This document shows, one piece after another, positions 45,385 to 53,694 of a DNA stretch of 64,000 nucleotides. The position numbers were made by a program, and so were the translations under genes. The notes beneath the pieces are model-generated. The model did no database searches. It saw only the letters and a program-made list of their open reading frames with translations, and was not told the origin of the DNA. Each line of letters begins with the position of its first letter. Position 1 is the stretch's first letter. The stretch lies in NCBI RefSeq assembly GCF_001426885.1, contig NZ_LMFP01000001.1:250834-314833 (forward strand), read 5' to 3'. This DNA is from Pelomonas sp. Root1444. GTDB taxonomy: Bacteria; Pseudomonadota; Gammaproteobacteria; Burkholderiales; Burkholderiaceae_C.

Positions 45385-46613
45385 GGTGGGGCGATGAAGT
45401 GGCGGTACAGCAGCGCAGCGGCCGCGAGCTTGAGCGCGCAGGGCAACACGCAATAGGCGAGGGTCAGGGCTTGCAGCGCCTGCGGGTCGCGCTGGCCGGG
45501 TGCGTAGCCCAGCGCCTGCAGCAGCGGCAGCGCCAAGCCCGCGGCCAGCGCGAGGTTGAGCTTGCTGGCCGCGTTCCACCAGCCGAAGAAGGCGCCTTCC
45601 GCACGGCCGGCCAGGCCGGCACGCTGGATGACGCCGGCCAGCAGCGCCGCCGGGATGGCGAGGTCGGCGCCCAGTGCCGCCCCGCTGGCGACGCACACGG
45701 CGAGGAAGCCGCCGCGGTCGCCTTCGCCCAGGGCCGCGGCCCATGCGAACGCGGCGACGGCCAGCGCCATGCCCAGCGCCCAGGCGCGCGCCTGGCCGAC
45801 ACGGGCGATGACGCGCAGCCAGGCGGGCAGCGAAACGACGGCAGCGGCGAAGTAGCTGGACAGGAACAGGCCCTGCGATGCGGGTAGGCGCAACCGGTCG
45901 TCGATGAAAAACAGCAGCAGCGTGGCTGGCACGGCCGCGGCGATGCCGTTGAGCAGGAAGACGGCGAGCAGACGGCGGAATTCGGGCACGCGCCAGGCGA
46001 GGGCCAGCGGCGCGGGCGCGTCAACGGCAGGGGCGGGCCGCGGCGCGCCGGCCAGCAGCATGAGGCCCACGAACAGGGCGGCCGCGAGCACGAGCGCCGT
46101 CATGCCGAATCCGGCGAGCGAGGGCAGCAGGCTGGCGCTCACGACGCCCGCGAGCGCGAGGCCCTCGCGCCAGGCCACGATGCGGCTCTGCGTGGCCGCA
46201 CTCCCGCCCAGCCGCGCCCCCCAGGCCTGGTGCAACACGGCGAGCCAGCTGTAGGCGAGGTAGGTCAGCACCAGGCCCGCGCCGGCCCAGGCGAGCAGCG
46301 CGCGGGGTTCGCGCACTAGCGGGAAGAACAGGCCGGCAAAACCGGCCGCGAGCAGCAGGCCGGCCAATGGCAGCTGCCAGGCCAGCGCCGCGCGGCCCAG
46401 CGCGCGGTCGCACAGGCGGCCGATCCACGGGTCGACGACGGCGTCGAGCGCGCGGGCGGCCAGCAGCAGCGCCCCGAGCGTGGCCAGCGGCAGGCCGAAG
46501 TGGGTCGCGTAATGCGCCGGCAGGTGCACGTACAGCGGCAGCGCCACGAACGCCAGCGCAAAGCCGAGTGCGCCGTAGCGCAGGCCTTGCGCGGGAGCGA
46601 ATTCAGCGGCCAT
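45381..46613 (-). CDS. MFS transporter, GPH/MelB-like
   Basis: The 410-residue product starts at MAAEFAPAQGLRYGALGFALAF (ATG 46613); upstream codons belong to the overlapping chalcone-isomerase-like frame. About twelve membrane helices; DPWIGRLCDRALGRAA between helices 2 and 3 is the GPH-type (glycoside-pentoside-hexuronide) DxxxGxxxDR signature. Its substrate in this operon is unknown; a lipid or lipid precursor is as likely as a sugar. Overlaps the upstream gene by 11 nt and the DUF3833 gene by 4. Confidence 0.83.
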   Translation of the reverse strand: MAAEFAPAQGLRYGALGFALAFVALPLYVHLPAHYATHFGLPLATLGALLLAARALDAVVDPWIGRLCDRALGRAALAWQLPLAGLLLAAGFAGLFFPLVREPRALLAWAGAGLVLTYLAYSWLAVLHQAWGARLGGSAATQSRIVAWREGLALAGVVSASLLPSLAGFGMTALVLAAALFVGLMLLAGAPRPAPAVDAPAPLALAWRVPEFRRLLAVFLLNGIAAAVPATLLLFFIDDRLRLPASQGLFLSSYFAAAVVSLPAWLRVIARVGQARAWALGMALAVAAFAWAAALGEGDRGGFLAVCVASGAALGADLAIPAALLAGVIQRAGLAGRAEGAFFGWWNAASKLNLALAAGLALPLLQALGYAPGQRDPQALQALTLAYCVLPCALKLAAAALLYRHFIAPP

Positions 46614-47118
46614 CGCCGCCGGCCAGCAGCTGCTGGCGCAGGCCGGGCTCCGAGGTCTGTGGGCTGAGCCAGATGCCGAAGAACAGCCGTGCGAAATCAG
46701 CATCGGCGACGCGCCGCCGCGGCTCGCCGTTGAAGAAGAACTGCGCTGCTTCGCCCGGCTCGTAGACGCCGCTGATGCGGTCGCCCGCCTTCACGTCGGG
46801 GAAGGCGGCCCGCATCTCGGCGAGCCAGGCTCGAGCCTGGATGTCGCTGACGGTCGCCTGGCCGCGCATCTCCTTCAGCGAGCGCTTGGCGATCTCGGTG
46901 CCGTCGAGGCCGCGGGCATATTCGATCTCCAGCGTCAGCGGCTGCGTGGCCCAGTTGGCGGCCGTGACCGGCGCGGCCGACCACAGCCGGATGTCGTAGA
47001 TGTGCAGGCCCAGGAAGCGAAAGCGCGCCTGGCCACGCCGGGTCAGCCCGGCCAGCTCGGGCGCGGCATGGGCGAGGTTGGCAAGAGCGACAGCGGCAAG
47101 CAAGAGGCGGCGTTGCAT
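46603..47118 (-). CDS. Chalcone-isomerase-like domain protein, exported
   Basis: The 171-residue protein has a signal peptide (MQRRLLLAAVALANLAHA) and the bacterial chalcone-isomerase-like fold: LTRRGQARFRFLGLHIYDIRLW, LTLEIEYARGLDGTEIAKRSLKEM, GDRISGVYEPGEAAQFFFNG, FARLFFGIWLSPQTSEPGLRQQLL. Such proteins bind fatty acids or related ligands and are standard members of photo-oxidative-stress operons. It lies 3 nt after the CFA-like gene. Enzymatic isomerase activity is doubtful. Confidence 0.82.
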   Translation of the reverse strand: MQRRLLLAAVALANLAHAAPELAGLTRRGQARFRFLGLHIYDIRLWSAAPVTAANWATQPLTLEIEYARGLDGTEIAKRSLKEMRGQATVSDIQARAWLAEMRAAFPDVKAGDRISGVYEPGEAAQFFFNGEPRRRVADADFARLFFGIWLSPQTSEPGLRQQLLAGGDGR

Positions 47119-47121
47119 CGC

Positions 47122-48330
47122 TCAGTCCCGCACCAGCGTGAACTGCATGACGTCGGTGTTGCCGGCTGCGAAGGCGGCCTCGCAATAGGCCAGGTAGAAC
47201 TCCCACAGCCGCATGAAGCGGATGTCGAAACCCAGGCTGCGCACGGGGCCCTCCTGGCGCAGGAAGGCCTCGCGCCAGCGGCGCAGCGTCTCGGCATAGT
47301 CCGCGCCGAAGGCCAGCTCGTTGACGACACGCAGGCCGGCCTTCTCGGCATGGGCGCGGAACTGGCTGGGGCTGGGCAGCAGGCCGCCGGGGAAGATGTA
47401 TTGCTGGATGAAATCGGTCGAGCGCACGTAGCGGTCGAACAGGTCGTCGCGGATCGTGATGCTCTGGATGCAGGCGCGGCCGCCGGGCTTGAGCTTGTTA
47501 CGCACGGTGCGGAAGTAGCCGTCCCAGTACTCGCGGCCGACCGCCTCGAACATCTCGATGGAGACGATGGCGTCGAAGGGTTCGTCGGCGATGTCGCGGT
47601 AGTCCTGCAGGCGCAGATCGGCGCTCAGCCCGGCGCTGCGCAGGCGGTCCTGCGCCCACGCCAGCTGCTCGGTGGACAGCGTCACGCCGGTCAGCCGCGC
47701 GTCGAAGTCACGCGCCGCCACCTCGGCGATGGCGCCCCAGCCGCAGCCGATCTCCAGCACGCGGCTGCCCGGCGTGACGCCGGCTTCGCGGAGCGCGCGG
47801 CGCATCTTGGCCTGCTGGGCCGCGGCCAGCGGCTGCTGCGGCGCGCCGTCGAACCAGGCGCTGGAGTAGTTCATCGTCGGGTCCAGCCACAGCTTGTAGA
47901 ACGCGTTGCCGAGGTCGTAGTGGGCGTGGATGTTCTTGCGGCTGCCCGCGCGGGTGTTGCGGTTGAGCAGGTGGCGCACGCGGTGCAGCAGGCCGCCCCA
48001 GAAGCCGCCGTAGACGAGCAACTCCAGCGCGGTGCGGTTGCGGATCAGCAGCTCCAGCAGCGCGCGCAGGTCAGGGCTGCTCCAGTGGCCGGCGACGAAG
48101 GCCTCGGCAAAGCCGACGTCACCGGCGGTGAGGGCGGCGGCGCAGGTCTGCCAGTCGGCGATGCGCAAGGCCGCGCGCGGCTCGCGGGCGGCGCCGAAGT
48201 GCAGCAGCTCGCCCTCGGGCGTCTGCACGTCGAGGCTGCCGTGCTGAAGGCGATCCAGCAGCGCGAGCACGCGGCGGGCGTGGCGGGGCAGCGTGGTGTG
48301 GGGGAAGGGCGTGGAGGTCGTTGTCGTCAT
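47122..48330 (-). CDS. Cyclopropane-fatty-acyl-phospholipid synthase family methyltransferase
   Basis: The 402-residue product starts at MTTTTSTPFPHTTLPRHARR. The N-terminal lipid-binding helical domain is followed by the SAM domain with VLEIGCGWGAIAEVAA, VTLSTEQLAWAQ, SIEMFEAVGREYWDGYF and the CFA landmark HYDLGNAFYKLWLD with NYSSAWF. CFA enzymes methylate phospholipid acyl double bonds. In light/singlet-oxygen regulons a related enzyme, UfaM, instead makes a methylated furan-fatty-acid precursor, so the product here may be furan rather than cyclopropane lipid (inference). Confidence 0.88.
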   Translation of the reverse strand: MTTTTSTPFPHTTLPRHARRVLALLDRLQHGSLDVQTPEGELLHFGAAREPRAALRIADWQTCAAALTAGDVGFAEAFVAGHWSSPDLRALLELLIRNRTALELLVYGGFWGGLLHRVRHLLNRNTRAGSRKNIHAHYDLGNAFYKLWLDPTMNYSSAWFDGAPQQPLAAAQQAKMRRALREAGVTPGSRVLEIGCGWGAIAEVAARDFDARLTGVTLSTEQLAWAQDRLRSAGLSADLRLQDYRDIADEPFDAIVSIEMFEAVGREYWDGYFRTVRNKLKPGGRACIQSITIRDDLFDRYVRSTDFIQQYIFPGGLLPSPSQFRAHAEKAGLRVVNELAFGADYAETLRRWREAFLRQEGPVRSLGFDIRFMRLWEFYLAYCEAAFAAGNTDVMQFTLVRD

Positions 48331-48335
48331 GGCGG

Positions 48336-49097
48336 TCAGCGCGTCACGAAGCGCTCTGGCGGCTGGGGCTTGGAGAGGAAGGGCACGCGCTTGAAGGCCA
48401 GCTTCAGCGCCTGCCAGTGGATGCGGGCGACGACCATCAGCGTCAGGGCCGGTATGGCGAAGAACGCCGCGCGGGCGCTGGCTGCCGTCAGCGGCTGCAG
48501 CTGGCCGGCGAGGCTGGTGTGCAGCAGCGGCCCTTGCGCGTCGTCGTGGTCCACGCGCGCGACCACGCGGTCGCGGGCGCGCATGAAGCGAAAGCGGTAG
48601 CGGCCCTCGACACGGCAGAACGGCGAGACGTGGAAAACCTTGGCCGCCTGCTGCTCGCGGCCCCAGGCGAGCGCCGGCCCGCGCAACAGGTAGCAGTGGC
48701 GCTCGCCGAAGGTGTTGTTGACCTCCACGATGACCGCGGCCAACGAGCCGTCGGACCGCTCGCAGAACCAGAAGCTCACGGGCTTGAACACGTGGCCCAG
48801 CACGCGCGGGTAGGTCTGCAGCCAAATCTCGCCATCGGCATCGGTGATGCCCTCGGCCGACAGCAGCGCCTCGGCCCAGGCGAGCGAGTCGGTGCCGCCG
48901 GCGCCGTGGTCCGCGTCGTGGAAGCTCAGCAGGTGGCGCCATGCATGGCGGCCGTTGCGGTTCAGGACCGGCGCGGGCGCGCGGCGCAGCGCACGCATGG
49001 GCAGCCAGAGGAAGTAGCTCGCGTAGGCAAAGGCGTGCTCGCGCGGCCTCAGCCGGCGGTGCCGCACCAGGCCCCGGCCGAGCTGGGGCGCGTTCAT
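48336..49097 (-). CDS. DUF1365 domain protein
   Basis: The 253-residue protein begins [21 protein letters not shown] and has the DUF1365 blocks FAYASYFLWLPM, LLSFHDADHG, LQTYPRVLGHVFKPVSFWFCE, VNNTFGERHCYLL and VSPFCRVEGRYRF. DUF1365 proteins always accompany the FAD oxidoreductase and CFA-like enzyme in this gene group and are thought to act in lipid modification. Reaction unknown. ATGA overlap with the FAD gene; 5 nt before the CFA-like gene. Confidence 0.88.
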   Translation of the reverse strand: MNAPQLGRGLVRHRRLRPREHAFAYASYFLWLPMRALRRAPAPVLNRNGRHAWRHLLSFHDADHGAGGTDSLAWAEALLSAEGITDADGEIWLQTYPRVLGHVFKPVSFWFCERSDGSLAAVIVEVNNTFGERHCYLLRGPALAWGREQQAAKVFHVSPFCRVEGRYRFRFMRARDRVVARVDHDDAQGPLLHTSLAGQLQPLTAASARAAFFAIPALTLMVVARIHWQALKLAFKRVPFLSKPQPPERFVTR

Positions 49098-50722
49098 GCC
49101 AGCACCTTGGAGATGACTTGCTGCGCCGCGCAGAGCCCCGACAGCAGGCCGTCCTCGTGGAAGCCATAGCGCGTCCATGCGCCGGCGAACCAGACGCCGC
49201 CAGCACCCTGGATGTCCGCCAGCCGCGCCTGGGCGCGCACGGCCGCGTCGTCGAAGACCGGGTGGGCGTAGGTGTAGCGGCCGAGGACGCGCTCCGGGGC
49301 GGGCTGGCGCAGCGGGTTCAGCGACACGATGACCGGCTGGTGCCAGGGCAGCGGCTGCAGCTGGTTGAGCAGGTAGTGCAGGCAGACGGCGCCCGCGTCG
49401 GCGCCGCTCTCATAGTTCCACGCGGCCCAGGCGGCGCGGCGGCGCGGCAGCAGTGCCGTGTCGGTGTGCAGCACAGCCAGGTTGGCCTGGTAGCGGATGG
49501 CGCCGAGCAGCTGGTGCTCGGCCTCGGTCGGCACGGCGAGCATCGCGAGGCTCTGGTCGCTGTGGCCGGCCAGGATGACCGCGTCGAAATGCTCGCGGCC
49601 GCGCGGGCTCTGCACGACGACATCGCCGCCCGCAGGCGGCCGATGAATGGCCTGCACCGGCGTGCCCAGCCGCACATCGTGGATGGCCGGCAGCATCGCG
49701 TCGACATAGTGGCGCGCCCCCCCGCAGACCGTCCACCACTGCGGCCGGTCGTTGATCTGCAGCAGGCCGTGGTTGTGGCAGAAGCGGATCAGCGTGCGGA
49801 TGGGGAACTGCAGCATCTGCGCCGTCGGGCAGGACCAGATGCAGGCGACCATGGGCAGCAGGTACCAGTCGCTGAAGGCGAGGCCGAAGCGGTGGCGCGC
49901 CAGGAAGGCGCCGATGGGCTCGGCCAGCGCGGCCTCGTCGCCGCGCTCGGCCAGCGCCGTGCACAGGCGGTTGAAGCGCAGCAGGTCGGCCAGCATCCCC
50001 CAGAAGGCAGGCCGCAGCAGGTTGCGGCGTTGCGCGAAGACGGTGGCCAGGCTGCTGCCGCTCCACTCGATGCCGTCGCCCGGCACCTGGGCGGAGAAGC
50101 TCATGTCGCTTTTCGCGGTGGCGATGCCGAGCTGGGCGAAGAGCTGGATCAGCAGCGGGTAGGTGCGCTCGTTGAAGACGAGGAAGCCGGTGTCCACGCC
50201 GTGCGTGACCGGGCCGTCGGGGCCGTCCAGCGTCACGTCGACGGTGTGCGTGTGGCCGCCGGCGTGCGGGCCGGCCTCGAACAACGTGACGTGGGCACGG
50301 TCGCTCAGCGCCCAGGCGGCGGACAGGCCGGCGATGCCCGAGCCGACGACGGCGACGCGCCGGGCGGTGTTGGCACCGGGCTGGTGCGGGTGCCCCCTAC
50401 CGCGCAGCAGGCCCAGAACAGCGGGCGTCGCGTGTCCGGCGGAGCAAAAGGAAGGGCCCGCGTCATCGACACGGGCCCTGGCTGTAAAAGCGGCCGCAGA
50501 ACGCCCCGAAGCCAACGAGGGAGGGAGGGAGGAGGAGGAGAACGGCTCCGGGATTGCTGCTCTGAACTCAGAGAGGTTGAGCGGCCTAAATTCGGTGGGG
50601 GTGGGGGACGCCTCCGTGCGAGCGGTGCTCGGGTTTTCACTGCCTGTGTAGCCTGATTGACGGTCGGGCGCTTGGCGTTTCGCAGCGCTGTACCGAGTTC
50701 GGGCGACGATTGTTGGCGTCAT
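49094..50722 (-). CDS. FAD-dependent amine-oxidase-like oxidoreductase; start unresolved
   Basis: The FAD-binding domain begins RRVAVVGSGIAGLSAAWALS at ~50361 and continues GPHAGGHTHTVDV, VDTGFLVFNERTYP, WWTVCGGARHYVDAM and a C-terminal GVWFAGAWTRYGFHEDGLLSG, about 420 conserved residues. Relatives start a few residues before VAVVG, but the only in-frame starts here are ATG 50722 and GTG 50749, which would add >115 low-complexity residues. A GTG at 50376 lies one base out of frame; one extra C in the CCC run at 50362-50364 would give VPTPPRRVAVVGSG. A frameshift, sequencing error or unusual N-terminus are possible. First gene of the operon; substrate unknown. Confidence 0.78.
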   Translation of the reverse strand: MTPTIVARTRYSAAKRQAPDRQSGYTGSENPSTARTEASPTPTEFRPLNLSEFRAAIPEPFSSSSLPPSLASGRSAAAFTARARVDDAGPSFCSAGHATPAVLGLLRGRGHPHQPGANTARRVAVVGSGIAGLSAAWALSDRAHVTLFEAGPHAGGHTHTVDVTLDGPDGPVTHGVDTGFLVFNERTYPLLIQLFAQLGIATAKSDMSFSAQVPGDGIEWSGSSLATVFAQRRNLLRPAFWGMLADLLRFNRLCTALAERGDEAALAEPIGAFLARHRFGLAFSDWYLLPMVACIWSCPTAQMLQFPIRTLIRFCHNHGLLQINDRPQWWTVCGGARHYVDAMLPAIHDVRLGTPVQAIHRPPAGGDVVVQSPRGREHFDAVILAGHSDQSLAMLAVPTEAEHQLLGAIRYQANLAVLHTDTALLPRRRAAWAAWNYESGADAGAVCLHYLLNQLQPLPWHQPVIVSLNPLRQPAPERVLGRYTYAHPVFDDAAVRAQARLADIQGAGGVWFAGAWTRYGFHEDGLLSGLCAAQQVISKVLA

Positions 50723-50821
50723 GATGAATGTCCGGCGCCGCTTCGACACTCCCTAGAGCCGCAGCAAACAGTGTTGCTAACGGCATGTTGGAACGGTGTA
50801 GAACGGTGGTGTTGTGAATGG

Positions 50822-50836
50822 TTTGTCCAGTGCAAA
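50822..50836. promoter_or_regulatory. Imperfect dyad TTTGTCCAGTGCAAA
   Basis: It has the same left arm and centre as the perfect palindrome 64 bp to the right and a two-mismatch right arm. It lies toward the FAD-oxidoreductase operon, so it may be its operator site for the MerR-type regulator. Confidence 0.45.
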
Positions 50837-50885
50837 ACGCGCTGGTGACGGCTATATTACGGTAAGAATGATATGTTGTCTCACA

Positions 50886-50900
50886 TTTGTCCAGGACAAA
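50886..50900. promoter_or_regulatory. Perfect palindrome TTTGTCCAGGACAAA, likely regulator operator
   Basis: This 15-bp perfect dyad lies 43 nt before the GTG of the CarH/LitR-like gene. An extended -10-like TGATATGTT (50869-50877) would place the transcription start on the palindrome, as expected for autorepression. Confidence 0.55.
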
Positions 50901-50942
50901 ACATGTTTAACAAGCCTTCGTCGCTGACCGCGAGGGCGGCCC

Positions 50943-51920
50943 GTGGCTGACACCAGCGCTTACGCATCCGACGACGCTGCGGATGCGGGCGGCCGGGCAG
51001 GCGGCGTAGGCATCGCGGCCTTGGAGCGTGAAACCGGCATCAACAAGGAAACGTTGCGTGTCTGGGAGCGCCGCTACGGCTTCCCGTCGCCGTGGCGGGA
51101 CGCGGCGGGTGAGCGGCTCTACCCGCCCGAGCAGGTGCAGCGGCTGCGCCTCGTCAAGCGGCTGCTGGACGCCGGACACCGGCCCGGCCGCGTGGTGGCC
51201 GCGCCGGCCGCGGAGCTGGCCGCCCTGCTGCAGCCGCCCGCTGCAACGCGAGCGGGCGCTGCGCCGGCTGCCGAGGCGCCCGAGGTGGCGGCCTGCGCTG
51301 CGCTGCTGCAGCGCCACGACATCGACGGCCTGCGCCGCGCGCTGTCGCAGGCCGTGCTGCGCCGCGGCCTGGCCGGTAGCGTCACGGAGGTGTTCGCACC
51401 GCTGACGACGCGCATCGGCGAGTTGTGGATGAACGGCACGCTGCAGGTCTTCGAGGAGCACATCTACAGCGAGTCGCTGCAGCTGGTGCTGCGCCAGTCC
51501 ATCCAGGCCTTGCCTGCCAACCTGCAGGGCGCCGGGCCGCGGGTGCTGCTGACCACGCTCTCCGGTGAAGGCCATGCGCTGGGGCTGCTGATGGCGGAGG
51601 CGCTGCTCAGCCTGGAAGGGGCCGTTTGCCTCTCGCTGGGCGTGCAGACGCCCGTCGACCAGCTGCCCGCAGCGACGGCCGTGCACCGGGCGGACGTCGT
51701 GGCGCTGAGCTTCACCGGGCAGCTGCCGGCGCGCGCCGTGCTCGACGGGCTTGCCCAGCTGCGCGCGCTGCTGCCGCCTGCAATCGAGATCTGGGCCGGC
51801 GGCAGCAACCGGGCACTCCGTTTGCCGGGCCTGCCAGACGGCGTGCGCTGTGTCGACGGCCTGAGCTCTATCACGTTAGAGATCACACGCTGGCGCGAAC
51901 TTTTAGAATCGCGCCTCTAA
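50943..51920 (+). CDS. MerR-family regulator with B12-binding domain (CarH/LitR-like)
   Basis: The 325-residue protein has a GTG start after GAGGGCGG. Residues ~22-90 are a MerR winged helix (GIAALERETGINKETLRVWE, RRYGFPSPWRD, LYPPEQVQRLRLVKRLLD). The C-terminal part has the CarH helical-bundle motif W-x9-EH (ELWMNGTLQVFEEHIYSE) and a B12-fold with SGEGHALGLLM, matching the E-x-H-x-x-G cobalamin lower-ligand motif. CarH/LitR proteins bind adenosylcobalamin in the dark, repress, and release DNA on illumination. It is divergent from the oxidoreductase operon, so it probably controls it. B12 use is inferred from motifs. Confidence 0.85.
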   Translation: MADTSAYASDDAADAGGRAGGVGIAALERETGINKETLRVWERRYGFPSPWRDAAGERLYPPEQVQRLRLVKRLLDAGHRPGRVVAAPAAELAALLQPPAATRAGAAPAAEAPEVAACAALLQRHDIDGLRRALSQAVLRRGLAGSVTEVFAPLTTRIGELWMNGTLQVFEEHIYSESLQLVLRQSIQALPANLQGAGPRVLLTTLSGEGHALGLLMAEALLSLEGAVCLSLGVQTPVDQLPAATAVHRADVVALSFTGQLPARAVLDGLAQLRALLPPAIEIWAGGSNRALRLPGLPDGVRCVDGLSSITLEITRWRELLESRL

Positions 51921-51932
51921 CGAGGACCCGCC

Positions 51933-52802
51933 ATGCTTTACCCCGAACTGTTCAAGCAACTCGAAGCCGTGCGCTGGAACATGGACCGCGACATTCCGTG
52001 GGACCAGTTCGACGCCAGCCTGCTGAGCGACGAACAGGCCCAGACCATCAAGATGAACGCGATCACCGAGTGGTCGGCGCTGCCGGCCACCGAGATGTTC
52101 CTGCGCGACAACCGCGAGGACAGCGACTTCTCCGCCTTCATGTCCGTCTGGTTCTTCGAGGAGCAGAAGCACAGCCTGGTGCTGATGGAGTATCTGCGGC
52201 GCTTCCGCCCCGACCTCGTGCCCACCGAGGCCGAGCTGCACGAGGTGCGCTTCGACTTCGACCCGGCACCGGCGCTGGAAACGCTGATGCTGCACTTCTG
52301 CGGCGAGATCCGCCTGAACCACTGGTACCGCCGCGCGGCCGAGTGGCACACCGAGCCGGTCATCAAGGCCATCTACGAAACCCTGTCGCGCGACGAGGCC
52401 CGCCACGGCGGCGCCTACCTGCGCTACATGAAGCGCGCCATGACCAAGTTCGGCGACGAGGCGCGTGCCGCCTTCGCCAAGGTCGGCGTGCTGATGGCCA
52501 GCGCCCGCCGCACGGCGCAGGCGCTGCACCCCACCAACCTGCACGTCAACGCCAAGCTGTTCCCGCGCGACACCATCCAGAGCCGCCTGCCCGACCCCGA
52601 GTGGCTGGAGCACTGGCTGGACAAGCAGATCCAGTTCGACAGCGTGTGGGAGAACAAGGTCGTCGAACGCATCCTGCACAACATGAGCCTGCTGATGGAC
52701 CGCAGCTTCGCGACCGTGCAGGAGCTCAATCGCTTCCGCAAGGAAATGGCGGCACGCATCGTGCCGCCATCGGGCGAGGCGCTGACCGGCAAGCCGGCCT
52801 GA
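51933..52802 (+). CDS. Ferritin-like diiron protein
   Basis: The 289-residue four-helix-bundle protein carries a complete diiron ligand set: Glu in LPATEMFLRDN, ExxH in FFEEQKHS, Glu in FCGEIRLNHWY, and ExxH in RDEARHGG. The layout resembles acyl-ACP-desaturase/AurF-like oxygenases more than iron-storage ferritins. It lies 12 nt behind the CarH/LitR-like gene and is probably co-transcribed, so a light-induced oxidase or desaturase acting on lipid is a reasonable guess. The exact family is not recognised. Confidence 0.8.
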   Translation: MLYPELFKQLEAVRWNMDRDIPWDQFDASLLSDEQAQTIKMNAITEWSALPATEMFLRDNREDSDFSAFMSVWFFEEQKHSLVLMEYLRRFRPDLVPTEAELHEVRFDFDPAPALETLMLHFCGEIRLNHWYRRAAEWHTEPVIKAIYETLSRDEARHGGAYLRYMKRAMTKFGDEARAAFAKVGVLMASARRTAQALHPTNLHVNAKLFPRDTIQSRLPDPEWLEHWLDKQIQFDSVWENKVVERILHNMSLLMDRSFATVQELNRFRKEMAARIVPPSGEALTGKPA

Positions 52803-52811
52803 TCGCCTGAC

Positions 52812-53678
52812 TCAACCGCCGCGGGCGCGCTTCATCACGATCAGCGCGAAGGCCGCGGCGGCCACGGCCGCCCAGCCGATGAACTGCAGCGAGGCCAGCT
52901 CCGCCAACGTGGCGCCCAGGTCGCGCAGCGCCCAGGTGACCAGGTTGTCGCCCGACTGCAGCGTGTTGGCCAGGCTCTGGCCGTCATGCACCAACGTGTG
53001 GTTGATGCGATCGCTGAGGCCGGACAGCGCCTCGCTCGGCCAGCTGATGTCGTAGGCCTTGTTCAGCACGGCGGTGGCAACGCCGCCGCCGATCAGCACC
53101 ACCGGCACGCCCAGGCGCTTGAGCCAGCTGGACGCGGCCATCAGCACGAAGATCACCGGCGCCAGCCACAGCATCAGCGGCACGGTACCCGCCAAGCCGC
53201 GCAGCAGCAGCGGCGTTGAGGCGAGGACGACCTCGCCCCAATTCACCGCCAGCGCGTCGGCGAAGCCCAGCTTGTTGCTCAGTACGCCCATCGCGATCGG
53301 CACGCCGAACAGCATGCCGACCACCGCGCCGCCCAGCGGCGCCAGCCACGCATGGGCCAGCACGGTGGACAGCACGCTCTCGCTCGGCCGGCCCGGCAGG
53401 GACAGCCAGAACTCGATCGAACGGTCCTGCGTGTCGCGCCGCGCGAGCCCCGGCAGTTGGAACAGCGCGATGAGCATGCAGATGCCGTAGATGACCAGCG
53501 TGGTCGCCAGCACCACGCCCACGGACATCAGCTCCGGGCTTTCGGTAGGCATGCCGGTGAACGTGCCGAACGGCAGCACCGCCAGGAAGAGCAGGGGCGG
53601 CGCCAGCGCGGCGATCAGCCAGCCGCGCTTGTGCTGCATCCATTCGCGTTGCAGCAGGGTGGGGATGTGGGTGTTCAT
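52812..53678 (-). CDS. ABC-2 transporter permease
   Basis: The 288-residue protein has about six membrane helices (for example LIAALAPPLLFLAVLPFG, VVLATTLVIYGICMLIALFQL, LAPVIFVLMAASSW, and a final WAAVAAAAFALIVMKRARGG). RRDTQDRSIEFWLSLPGRPSESVLS is the ABC-2-type coupling segment. It follows the ATPase gene by 16 nt in a GntR-ATPase-permease operon of the YtrA/BcrAB kind, often linked to envelope stress or antimicrobial peptides. Substrate unknown. Confidence 0.85.
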   Translation of the reverse strand: MNTHIPTLLQREWMQHKRGWLIAALAPPLLFLAVLPFGTFTGMPTESPELMSVGVVLATTLVIYGICMLIALFQLPGLARRDTQDRSIEFWLSLPGRPSESVLSTVLAHAWLAPLGGAVVGMLFGVPIAMGVLSNKLGFADALAVNWGEVVLASTPLLLRGLAGTVPLMLWLAPVIFVLMAASSWLKRLGVPVVLIGGGVATAVLNKAYDISWPSEALSGLSDRINHTLVHDGQSLANTLQSGDNLVTWALRDLGATLAELASLQFIGWAAVAAAAFALIVMKRARGG

Positions 53679-53694
53679 GGCGTCTCCTTGTCGT

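Noticed and set aside
48941-50656. 571-codon plus-strand frame
   Set aside because: It is antisense to the FAD oxidoreductase and DUF1365 genes.
50853-50858. TATATT as the -10 of the CarH/LitR-like gene
   Set aside because: There is no -35 at useful spacing; the extended -10 TGATATGTT at 50869-50877 fits better.
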